A DNA stretch of 64,000 nucleotides from Tetracentron sinense (Eukaryota > Streptophyta > Magnoliopsida > Trochodendrales > Trochodendraceae): contig CM026565.1 of assembly GCA_015143295.1 (NCBI GenBank), forward strand, positions 27,908,052 to 27,972,051. Direction: 5' to 3'. Both the position numbers and the translations under genes were made by a program. The notes under the pieces are model-generated. The model searched no databases and was not told the origin of the DNA. It saw nothing but the letters and a program-made list of their open reading frames with translations. Position 1 is the first letter of the stretch. Each line of letters starts with the position of its first letter. This document shows, in pieces, positions 38,701 to 50,700 of the stretch.

Positions 38701-41700
38701 TGAACTTCTTCTGGTTTCTAAACCAGCTATCATTAAGATTGGTTCATTCATTGCTTTCTTTCATTTGTGGCCGATTAATCAGCTTGATGACAATAACGCA
38801 TGTCCACATTCTATTCTTTCTAAGACAGTATATATGCAGCAACCTTCAGGCTTTATTATTCCAAAGCATAGTTGTAGGGAAGCTATGTACAAGGTGGGAA
38901 GCTCGCTTCTCAGGCAGTGTAGTCAAGGCGTCTAGGCGATGCCTAGGCGTGGCCTAGGCGATAAATTTAATATAAATATATATATATATATCACGTATAT
39001 ATATAACATCCAAAAGACCAAAACTCCACACCCACATTCCACAAAAACATAAAATAAAAAGTCTTTTACAATCATTCATCACATAACCAATGACATGTTA
39101 ATATAGTGGAGTATTAAACACTTCAAAATCTAGGCAAAATACCCAAATTCGTGTCATTGTCCATGTATAATATTTGGCAGAGCCCCCTAGGATCGCCTGC
39201 CTAGAGGGGCGCCTAGGCGACGCAGGCCCAAAATCGCCTAGGCGTTGCCTTGACTACACTGTTCTCAGGAAGCGAGGACAGACTCACTTCCTAGGAAGCT
39301 CGCTTCCATCACGTCTCATTTAATAGTTAAAGGGAGCTGCATGTGTGAAGTGATGTAGTAGACCACAATTTATAGCCTAGGTTGTAGACTCTAAGCAAGT
39401 ATCATCGGTTTGAAACCTAAGGCACCTACTTTTCTACAAAAATCTCATGTAAGATAAAATCAAAGGTATAGCTACCCATAAATAACATAATGGGAATGAG
39501 GAGCTTATATCTCATTTCTCGCTTCCCATTTTCTAAGGTTTTTTTGAGACTTGCTTCCTGCTTCTCACTTTCGCTTTCCTTTTCGTTTTCGCTTCTCACT
39601 CTAGTAACTATGCTCCAAAGACTCCAAACATCCAGATCATATATGCTGCCTATTGGAGATTTATATCCTCAAGCAAGTACTCCATGCCAAGTTTCTACAT
39701 TTCTAAATCTTGGACTTCGAACATAACACAAGAAACGACTTATCCAGTTCCTAGTAAATTGAAATCTTCATATCTAAGGATGAGTATTATGGTTTTAAAA
39801 AAAGCCGAAACCGTTACGTAACGCCCGTTACGTAACAGTTTCGGTGAACACCGTTACCCGTTACCGTTACGTTACACCTACATATTTTATTTATTTATTT
39901 TTATTTATTGTGATTTTTTTGAATTTTTAAGCCAAAAAAAAAAACTCCGTAAAGGCCGAAACCGTTACGTAACGGCGTTACGTAACGGTTTCGGCCGTGT
40001 CCGTTACGGTGTCCGAAACCCTTTTTTTGAACCTTGAATTGAGTATGGACAACTCACTGATCTGCCTGACATGTGTTATCAAAGTATAATTCTTCACATC
40101 TATCTACATAAGGATGTGTGTAGCAGACATAAACTTGGTTCTTGTGAGTATACATGCCTAGGAAAATCTATAAGGAAAAGGTGAAAATCCTTTTATGTAT
40201 TTCCTAATTTCTATAATGATCACTTAACCGGAGAGTTAACCGGAGAGGCTAGCAGCACATCAAAGATTTCTATCAAAGACTTTGATTTGCCAACCAATGA
40301 TACCATTAGGCTATATCATGGGAACCTTGGGTATTCAGTATGATCCTTAAGAGAATATGAAGCCTCGACAAGGAATCCCCTGACATAAAAGGTTAGTATC
40401 ACTTTGAAGTGTGAGCATGAGCACATGTTCCATTAATTTGGGTGATCATCTTGATGAATGTATGATGTAGCCCACGATAGGGGGTCTTCCATTTTGTATT
40501 TTGTAGAATGAAATTTGGGAAAGATTCAAGATTTCTATGGCAATTAAAAATCTAGGATTCAAAAAGTACAGAATAAATCCTTAAATTATCAATTTCAATA
40601 TTCACATCCAATCACCACTTCAAAGTATCAAATCAATCCAAAGTTTCCAATTTCTATCAAAGACCGAGATATCCAAAATAACTCACTGTAGGTTTTTCTC
40701 CAAATTTGCCGAAAACCTTATCCTTAGAATATCAAACAATTGAATCAAAATAACTCAAGTCTCATCCTTAATATTTTGTCCAAAATCAACCCTAGGCACT
40801 ACGGTTTCAAAAACATTGATCTATATTAATCATTGTAGATTTAAGTTATAAGGGGAAATTGATCTCTCTTGATAAATCTGAAATAGAACTAGCTAATAAT
40901 TCAATAGGATCAACTAGTAGGCAATGATTAACCAAACTAGAATGATAGATATGGAAAAGGCGAAGTAAAATTACCTCGATTGATGGATGGAGTGATGAAT
41001 ATTGAAAATTGTTCTAGGAGAAATCAAAGATCTTTTCCTAAGGATAATAAGAAGTAAACTTCTCTTCTAATTCACCGTTAGAAAGCTTGGGGGAATTCTC
41101 TACAGAAATTTCTTCAATAATAATCTTCTTCTTTTGCTCAATGAGCTACGTGTCTATTTATAAAGAAAGAAAACTAAAAGCTCTAATTAGAAACAAACTA
41201 GAATAAGGAAACTACTGGTCCTAATAGCAATCTAACTCTAATGATAATAGAATAAGTCAACATGACTTGTCTCTATTAATTTCCTAACTCTAGTATGAAA
41301 GTAAATCAATTACTAGTTGCTGAAAATTCTGGAAATCCTGTATAGAAAACAACAGAAATTATCAAAATTCCCCTAAAAATGAGAATTGGCATGTCTCCAT
41401 AACCAATGACCTGAATGGGGCCATAGGAGTGTCACACCACTTGGGAGGTGGTCCACCGTCCACTTGCTTGCGATTTGGCTGGCTAGACTAGGGTGGGCCC
41501 ATGTGGTCCCATTCTTGAAAATCTTTTATTTTGACTTTTAATTCTCTGGAGTCTTTGGACTCTTGTTAAACTTGAATGAGGCTTTGTCTTCTCCTTTTTT
41601 TTCTCTTAGATTCACCTTGATGTCGATCTAGAGGCCAAGGCCAAGCCCAATAAATGTGGGTTGGTAAACATGCGGAGCCATTGTATTTAAGGCTATGAAT

Positions 41701-44700
41701 TATTTCAAGCCCTATTTTTGAATAATTAAAACCAATCAAAATGTCTGATTTATTTTCTTCTTGGCTCGCTTTTGCTTTGCATTAATGTAGTATTTTAATT
41801 CCTAAAGTTATGCATTAGGTTGTATATATTTTGGAAAGAAGAGAGATAGCATTCATCTAAAATACTGTTGGCCTGGATCACATAAACCAATTAGAGCTCT
41901 AGTTTTACAATGAAACATTAGTTAAAGCAAGGGCTTTATGGGACATCATTGTGCATAGACTTAAAATTTCAAAAAATTCATGGATGGGTTTACTAGATAA
42001 ACATTGTTAATTTAGGAGGTTTTGTCAGGCTATCTAAGAAAATGGGTCCCACAACTTTATAAAACCACAGAGCCCAGTCCCAGTTCCCACTCACATTTAC
42101 ATCTTTCACCAAGATTAAACAAATGGAGCATCCAAAGGAGGTGAGGGAAGGGTTAGCTTATACAGGTGTGCAAGAAAAAGGGAATGAGGGGAGTGTTGTT
42201 CAATGAAGATTGGAGATTGGCCTTTACAAGATTGTTCAGTAAGGATCACCATCTTAATCACTGTTCTTCTCTGATATGCGATAACTTTTCTACTTTTTCT
42301 TTTCTGTTTTGGAAACAGTAGTTGACAAATATGGTTGATCCAGAATGTCTAATGTAAATATAATTCTCAAAATCAGACATGACTAACTAGGTCTAACAGT
42401 CTGGATCAACGCTGCTCCAGGAGTGACTACCATGTGTTTCTTGGACTTAACCACCTCTCTTGGTTGACCAAGAAACAGCCTGACTCTCATTCTGAGTATC
42501 GCTCTCTTGCCTCAGTTGCTGCAGGGGCCATCTGACTGAGTTACCTTTTATACGGCTTAGGAATCTATCTTTTTGTTTATACCAATGACATCATCAGGAC
42601 CTCCAACCTGGTCTTTCGCGTCCCCAAACAAAGCTCATGGAGGTATATTATCATTTGTTTGATACTTGATAGAGTGCTGCCCATGGTGACATTGTTATTT
42701 GCTTCATTTTCACTTCCTAGCAGCTCGCTGATGTACTCATGAAGCTGCTTTCTTGCAACTGTCATCAGTGTCCTATGTGTAAATTGATCATGATCCATGT
42801 TCAACTTGAGAGGGAGTGTCAAATATTATTAATAATTATATTTTACTACTGTGTATATTCGTTGTACTTAATTCATGCTCCAGTGGCATGAATATGTCTT
42901 CTCCAACTGTAGTCTCATATATGTACTAATGCTTTCATGTCCACCTTGTCAATTCCAAAATCCAGATAAATTGTCACTGGAATGAGAACAGCTATAAAAG
43001 GAAATACCACCTAGTAGACTAGAACCAAATTTGTAATTCCTTCAATGATGGAGGTCTCAACCTCGTTCGAACTAGTCAAGTCAATAAGGCTCTCTTGGGG
43101 AAAATGGGTTTGGAGGTTCGGTAAAGAGAGAGTCATTGGAGAAAGGTGATTTGTAGCTAAATATGGGGAAATATCTTGTTGGAAGCCAAAGGGGTTGCGA
43201 GGATCACATGGGTTAGGTCTTTGGAAAGGGATCGTTGATGTGGTTAAGCTACTAGACCCCTACATTAGGTTGAATGTCCCTACATTAGGTTTAATGTAGG
43301 GAATGGCACTGAAATCATTTTCTAGGCAGATATTTAGTAACTGACTACGTTGAGACGGTGGGAAGTGAGTCAATTTGGTGTCCTCAATTGCAGCAGGCCC
43401 TAGAAAATTGGGAAGTTGAGGACTTATAGCGTCTTCTAATTAGATAGAGTTTCTCTCCCTCATGTGCCCAAGTTAGAGATTGTAAGATGATGTGGTCAAG
43501 AAGCAACAATGGTCAGTTTTCAGTGAGATCATTCTTAAAGTCCTTTGCCCGATTACTTACGCACTATTTCCCTCATAAGGCTATCCCTTATAAGGCTACT
43601 TGGTCCACAGTCTAACCATCAAAGGTATTTCTTCCTTTGGTCTACAACTCTGAATAAGATTCTTACTACATATCACTTGAAGAGCAAAGGGTGAAGTATG
43701 GCAACTCACTGCTACTTTTGGTTGATTGAGGAAGAGTCAGTAGATCATTTGACCCCTGCATTGTCCGGTTTTCATTGGGATTTGGGCTTTTTTCTTGTCT
43801 CGGTTAGGTGTGGAGTGGGTCTTCCAACACTCCTTCATAAGCTTCTTATCAGGCTATTGTTGACATTAGTGGGGGGCAATGAAGCAATTTGGACTATGCT
43901 ACTTAGAGCTATCTCTTGGGGAGTTTGGAAAGAGAGGAATACACACGTTTTTGACAATTTCTCATCTTCCAAACTTCGGATTTTAGCACGTATTCAGCGC
44001 TTTCTTGTGAAATGGTCATCCATTAGTCAGTTGGGAGAGGAAGTGGGGGATCTTTTGTTGTGAGGATATTCATTCCTATTATCTTTCATTTATTATGTTT
44101 ACTTTGTGTATTTCCTTCTTGTTAGATCCCTTCAGTTTACCCTCTGTAAACTGTTGCTTTTTCTACTTGCTATATGAATATACTTGATACTTACCAATAA
44201 AAAAAAAAGCTCTTCCAATAATGTCTCAACACAGTAGAGGTAAGGATGTGTGGGCTTACCCTCATCTCATGGATGGGAAACACTACATTATCCAAAGACC
44301 TGAAGCTAGATGTATCCCAGCAGATTTTTAAGACTTCATAATGAGAATACTAGTAGATAAGCATAAGGTAGTCCACAACCATAGAATAAAAATATGTTTA
44401 TGTATCTGGATATGTACATACATATACTAATACCCAAGAGTATTAGGAATACCTGTTTTGATATCTTATTGTACACATCTACATACAAAATGCCTAGGGC
44501 AATATTCTTATGAGAGAACAAAAAGACAAACTTCTGAATAAAATAAATACAAGGACCGTGATTCAAAAGGCATGAATGCACTGAGCGTATGGTAAAGTCC
44601 TAAACTGCTGAGAGGTTTGATGCCATTTAAGTTCTATGTAAGGAAATGATTTACTAAGGGCAACTGGGTGGAGAGAACCATAAGGTTGAACCCAAGACAT

Positions 44701-47700
44701 TTGCATGCTCTCTCTTACTGAAAGAATATCCAACCTTGTATCGGCATGCATCCCCTCTTGCATAAAATCTCAAACGAAGCATGATCTGGCAATTCAAGAC
44801 TCTACCACATGGCTCACTTTAGTCTTTATGAGTAAAGCTTTTTAAAATGCATCCCTAACTATATATATATAACATACAGACTTCAATTATCATTTTTCCA
44901 CAACAGTCCCCTTGCCCATTTTACACAAACATCTTAAAACTTAACTTCCGAAAATATAAAAGCATTATCAAGAACCTACTAATCAGAAAACATCTCTCTA
45001 ATCATTTTTCCTATTAGATGTTACTTATTCAGACATTTCTTCCAATCGTCTTTGTTAATTTTTTATTTTTTATTTTTAAACGGAAACAACTTCGGGTTAA
45101 CCAAGATAATATAGTGTGGAGCTCATCTAAAAGGGTATTTTAAAGTTGAAACCAAAATTAACAAACTATTAGCGAATGTTTCAAGTTCAATCCACTAATC
45201 AATATAAAAAATACTTTGGTTATAGAATACCTACAAGGAAGAAAGCAACTTGTTTATGATTCTTATCAGAAGCAAGTTGTGCTGGCGTAAAGCCAGTGTT
45301 ATCAGTCACCGTCAAGTCCTCTTTCTTCCCTGCTTGCACTAGCACTGTGCACGCCTCTAAGTTCCCCCTTATAGCAGCCCAGTGTAGAGGGGTACAACCT
45401 AAAGAAATAAGGTTGAAACAAGAGTAAGGAGTAACAGTTCATCATACAAATATTTAACTGACAAGGGAAGTCAACCTCACTCTGTTAAATAATGAAAAAA
45501 ACTGTTGAAAAAAAAAGGGAATTAGTGGAAGAAATAATATGCCATATTACCCTCTTTATCCTGTCGCCCCCTATACGCATCCAGAAATAATAGAAGGCGT
45601 ATACAATCGGGAAAACCTTTATAAGCAGCCCTACAAAGATCAGGAGAAGAACAAAGACATAATCACTTGACATGCTATAATAATGAGCGCATCTAAAATT
45701 TTTCTTAATGCAAGGACTAGTAGTCTAGTAGCCATGCTGACTCGAAGACTAAAGAAAGTCAATTTGGCTGGAATTTTTCTATAAGGTATGCACCCAAGGC
45801 CAAGGGAGCTAAGTTGTTGATGTTATTCATCGCCACAAAGAAAGGTTTTGGGTTACTTAAAATATATAAGCAGTCGAAATTGAATTGCACATCATGATAT
45901 ACTCAAACATAACAAGTACAAATATGCTAGCCACTTACATAAATGTATTTATAGCCAAGTCAACAGTTTACTTTTCACAGAAGCAAAGAGTGGAAGATTT
46001 CATGTACCAAAATAGTGGGTTTCTTCCACCTTCATAAGGGACATCTGGAGCAGCATTAACTTTGTAATATGTTGCACAGGTACGGTTTCATTCAAGCAAC
46101 GGAATCCATTAAAAGTACACAAGTTTAAATTAGGCGAACACCCCCTCCCCCCACCCAAGAAAAACACTCTGGATTTGGGAGAATATGCTTCCAATAACGT
46201 AAAAGGTAAATATAATAAAAAAGGGTGCTAAAATGGGTTATAGTGGATTATATAAATATGTGTGTGTGTGTATTATCATTTTATTTATCCGTATAAAAGC
46301 TTTCTACTAAAAGAGGTTAATTCTAGCCAAATGCCAATTAAATTATTTTCTAAGGGAATAAAATAGAAGAAAATCCTGTAGTATCATACAAAATTGTGAA
46401 ATGTTGAATACCGACTCTTGCAACATGAGTGCTATCCCCATTTAGAATACTCTAAAAGATCAATATAGAATAATAGATAGTTGAATATGACAGCCACAAA
46501 CTAAATGAGTGGTTTACGTAAATGTAACTGAAAGAGGGTGGCTGAGACAAATATTACTCAGAAAAAATAAAAAGAAACAAAGGTCAAAGCTTTCATGTAC
46601 CAGTGGAGAGGGCTTCTTCCATCATTATCAGGAATATCAGGATCAGCATTCCATTTTGTAACAATATGATATAGGAAAGCTGTCTGACCATATTGTGCTG
46701 CAACATGACTTGCCTGCAATCAAATCAAATTTGATCAGAAGAACCTTCAGGCAACTGTTTCCCAAACATTCAGCAGTAAAAAGACCACCCCTCGACCTTA
46801 CTGACACTGAAAATGATATATAAAGCCACAATCATTGAAAGTGGGAGAACAAAAGAATTCATTCCTTTTCCTATCAATAATCGACCTGATATTATGGTAC
46901 TTTTACTTTAAATTTGAGATCAAAAAGTAATTAAAGATTCAAGTATGAATAGATTTCTCCATTCTTTGTGAACACATAAATTGATAGATTCCTATTGGGC
47001 ATGCAACTTAAGCCATGGTTCAAAATATCGGTATCGGTCACCGTATCGGTTAGCCCAAAATAGGATACGTATCGGCGTATCGGTACCGTATCGGTTGGAT
47101 ACGGCGTAAAAATTCAGGATACGCTAAAAAAAGCTTGGATACGCAAAGAAAAACTTGGATACCTTATATAAAATCTCTTTTAATGCCAATATAAGCTAAA
47201 AATAGACTAAATGAAGGCTTCCAACTACATTTATAATCATACATATGAGAGTTATAAAATTTATAAGTTAAAAAAGACGTGCGCACTGATAAATATGTAT
47301 GAAAATACAAACCATAACAACTTAACCAAGTGATAAAAGCTCACTTGCATAAATTAACTAGGGTTAAAAATTATTAACCTTAGGGGTGTGATTAATAGTC
47401 ACTAAAATTAAGGGATACATGTCTAATCTTGGTTGTTAGAAATAAATATTAAAAAAATTAACTAGGGTTAAAAATTCTTAACCTGGGTGTGATTAATAGT
47501 CACTAAAATTAATGGATACCGGATACATGTCTAATCTTGGTTTTTAGAAATAAATATAAAAAATATTAATTAGGGTTAAAAATTCTTAACCTTAGGGGTA
47601 TGATTAATAGTCACTAAAAGGGACACATGTTTAACCTTGGTTTTTAGGAATAAACATTAAAAAAATTAACTTGAGTTAAAAATTCTTCACCTTAGGAGTG

Positions 47701-50700
47701 TGATTAATAGTCACTAAAATTAAGGGATACATGTCTAATCTTGGTTTTTAGAAATAAATATAAAAAAAATTAACTAGGGTTAAAATTCTTAACCTTGGTG
47801 AGGCTAGCACTCCTCGAATAAGGTCATGAATATCATAACATCTGGTTGAGTGAGGCTAACATTCTTCTAATCATAGTTCAAAATATCGATACGTATCGGC
47901 CGATACGGGCCGATACGTACCGGTTTTTCAAGGATCCGATACAGAGGCACGTTGGAAAAAATAAAATGCTCCGTATCGTGCTCGATACGACCGTATCGTG
48001 CTCGATACGACCCGATACGGATCTTTAACAGTTCAAAAAAAAAAATTTGTTTAACATCCAGAAAAAAAAAAAAAAAAAACAGGCAGAGATTCGAACAGAG
48101 ATTGAGAAGAAATTAAGAAGAAGAAATTGAGAAGAGATTGGGAAGAAGAAAAAGAAAAAAAAAATAGATTTTTTTATTGAAGGAAGATTAGGGATTAGGG
48201 TACATACCTGTGCCAGACCACTGTAGAGTGCCATCGCCGTCTTCTTCCCGTCGCAAAATCGAGGAGGAGGAGTGCTTAGCCTTGCTCCTTTGCACTGTCG
48301 TCCAGTCTCGCCCCTTTCCCTCTTTCGGCCAAGGTGAGATTTGAGAAGATAAGTCTGCGTATTTCTTTTCTACTGTTGAAGTCCTTATCTTAAGTATTGA
48401 AAGAGGAATGCTAGCATCACTCAGCCACCACATATGCATGACCTTATTAGAGGAATGCTAGCTTCACTCAGCCACCACATATGCATGATCTTATAAGAGG
48501 AATGCTAGCCTCACTCGGCCACCACATATGCATGATCTTATTAAAGGAATGCTAACCTCACACAGTCACATATGCATGATCCTATTAGAAGAATGTTAGC
48601 CTCACTCAACCAGATGTTATGATATTCATGACCTTATTCGAGGAGTGCTAGCCTCACCAAGGTTAAGAATTTTAACCCTAGTTAATTTTTTTTATATTTA
48701 TTTCTAAAAACCAAGATTAGACATGTATCCATTAATTTTAGTGACTATTAATCACACTCCTAAGGTGAAGAATTTTTAACTCAAGTTAATTTTTTTAATG
48801 TTTATTCCTAAAAACCAAGGTTAAACATGTGTCCCTTTTAGTGACTATTAATCATACCCCTAAGGTTAAGAATTTTTAACCCTAATTAATATTTTTTATA
48901 TTTATTTCTAAAAACCAAGATTAGACATGTATCCGGTATCCATTAATTTTAGTGACTATTAATCACACCCAGGTTAAGAATTTTTAACCCTAGTTAATTT
49001 TTTTAATATTTATTTCTAACAACCAAGATTAGACATGTATCCCTTAATTTTAGTGACTATTAATCACACCCCTAAGGTTAATAATTTTTAACCCTAGTTA
49101 ATTTATGCAAGTGAGCTTTTATCACTTGGTTAAGTTGTTATGGTTTGTATTTTCATACATATTTATCAGTGCGCACGTCTTTTTTAACTTATAAATTTTA
49201 TAACTCTCATATGTATGATTATAAATGTAGTTGGAAGCCTTCATTTAGTCTATTTTTAGCTTATATTGGCATTAAAAGAGATTTTATGTAAGGTATCCAA
49301 GTTTTTCTTTGCGTATCCAAGCTTTTTTTAGCGTATCCTGAATTTTTACGCCGTATCCAACCGATACGGTACCGATACGCCGATACGTATCCTATTTTGG
49401 GCTAACCGATACCAATATTTTGAACCATGCTTCTAATAGGATCATGCATATGTGACTGTGTGAGGTTAGCATTCCTTTAATAAGATCATGCATATGTGGT
49501 GGCCGAGTGAGGCTAGCATTCCTCTTATAAGATCATGCATATGTGGTGGCTGAGTGAAGCTAGCATTCCTCTAATAAGGTCATGCATATGTGGTGGCTGA
49601 GTGATGCTAGCATTCCTCTTTCAATACTTAAGATAAGGACTTCAACAGTAGAAAAGAAATAAACAGACTTATCTTCTCAAATCTCACCTTGGCCGAAAGA
49701 GGGAAAGGGGCGAGACTGGACGACAGTGCAAAGGAGCAAGGCTAAGCACTCCTCCTCCTCGATTTTGCGACGGGAAGAAGACGGCGATGGCACTCTACAG
49801 TGGTCTGGCACAGGTATGTACCCTAATCCCTAATCTTCCTTCAATAAAAAAATCTATTTTTTTTTTCTTTTTCTTCTTCCCAATCTCTTCTCAATTTCTT
49901 CTTCTTAATTTCTTCTCAATCTCTGTTCGAATCTCTGCCTGTTTTTTTTTTTTTTTTCTGGATGTTAAACAAATTTTTTTTTTTGAACTGTTAAAGATCC
50001 GTATCGGGTCGTATCGAGCACGATACGGAGCATTTTATTTTTTCCAACGTGCCTCTGTATCGGATCCTTGAAAAACCGGTACGTATCGGCCCGTATCGGC
50101 CGATACGTATCGATATTTTGAACTATGACTTAAGCTGGGCTCAACCCGAGCCCGACTTTTAATTCTGGATGAGTTGGCCGTCTCAAATGTAGGGTTGGTC
50201 TTGGGTAGAGGCATCGGGCAACCCAAACCTTCCCCCAAACTGAAGAGGGGGTAAATGCAAAATTAGCATTTTGGAGGAATGCATTGGAATTTAAGGGTTT
50301 TAAAATTAGTCGGACCAAGACAATATAAGAAACATAACTTTAGTAAAAACATAAATAGAGTGGAGATTAAATTACGGCTGATGACCAAGAGATACCCCAA
50401 AGCGACCCATTTGTATTCATAAGGATGGAGATATAGAATAGGATACTAACCACAAAATTAGAGTTGGGTGGCTAAAGTAGGTAGTGCTTCTGGAGTGTTA
50501 TGTGACTGACCCATACCTATCAAACTACAAGGAAAATTTTATAGGACAACTAAGCTTTATGGAGCAGAATATTTGGCCACTAAGAGTAAATGTATTAATA
50601 AAGTAAAATAGACAGGGTGAAGATGTAGGCTAATGCTATTAAAGAGAACTTAGGCAACTATGCTCACTTACTTCTTACCTTCGTTAACCATTCCTACATA

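Larger units (their letters stand above)
47014..50127. mobile_element. Class II element (outer copy) split by an inverted copy of itself
   Basis: The ends are CATGGTTCAAAATATCGG at 47014 and, inverted, CATAGTTCAAAATATCGA ending at 50127. The perfect 8-bp target duplication is ACTTAAGC (47006-47013, 50128-50135). Removing the inner copy (47872-49429) and one TSD leaves about 1548 bp, the same size as the inner copy. One half (47014-47871) carries a roughly 100-bp unit repeated four to five times. The other half (49430-50127) carries a 47-bp unit repeated four to five times and an exon-like segment. There is no transposase. The 8-bp duplication suggests hAT or MULE, but the ends do not settle which. 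It lies in intron 2 of PAT24. Confidence 0.9.

Noticed and set aside
41100-41200. Promoter of a minus-strand gene (TATAAATA)
   Set aside because: No coding exon follows; it lies inside intron 5 of PAT24 in LTR-like sequence.
48404-48600. 47-bp repeats as a CRISPR-like or satellite locus
   Set aside because: They are four to five copies confined to one half of the transposon and present in both copies, so they are part of the element.
49787-50071. A real 94-residue protein from the MALYSGLAQ open frame
   Set aside because: A strong splice donor follows the ninth codon; beyond it the frame is poly-Phe from a T-rich tract and transposon end sequence.
47014-50127. One large palindrome or simple fold-back transposon
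   Set aside because: The order of segments is B-A-B'-A', which is not a palindrome. The two sets of 8-bp target duplications show two separate insertions of a 1.55-kb unit.
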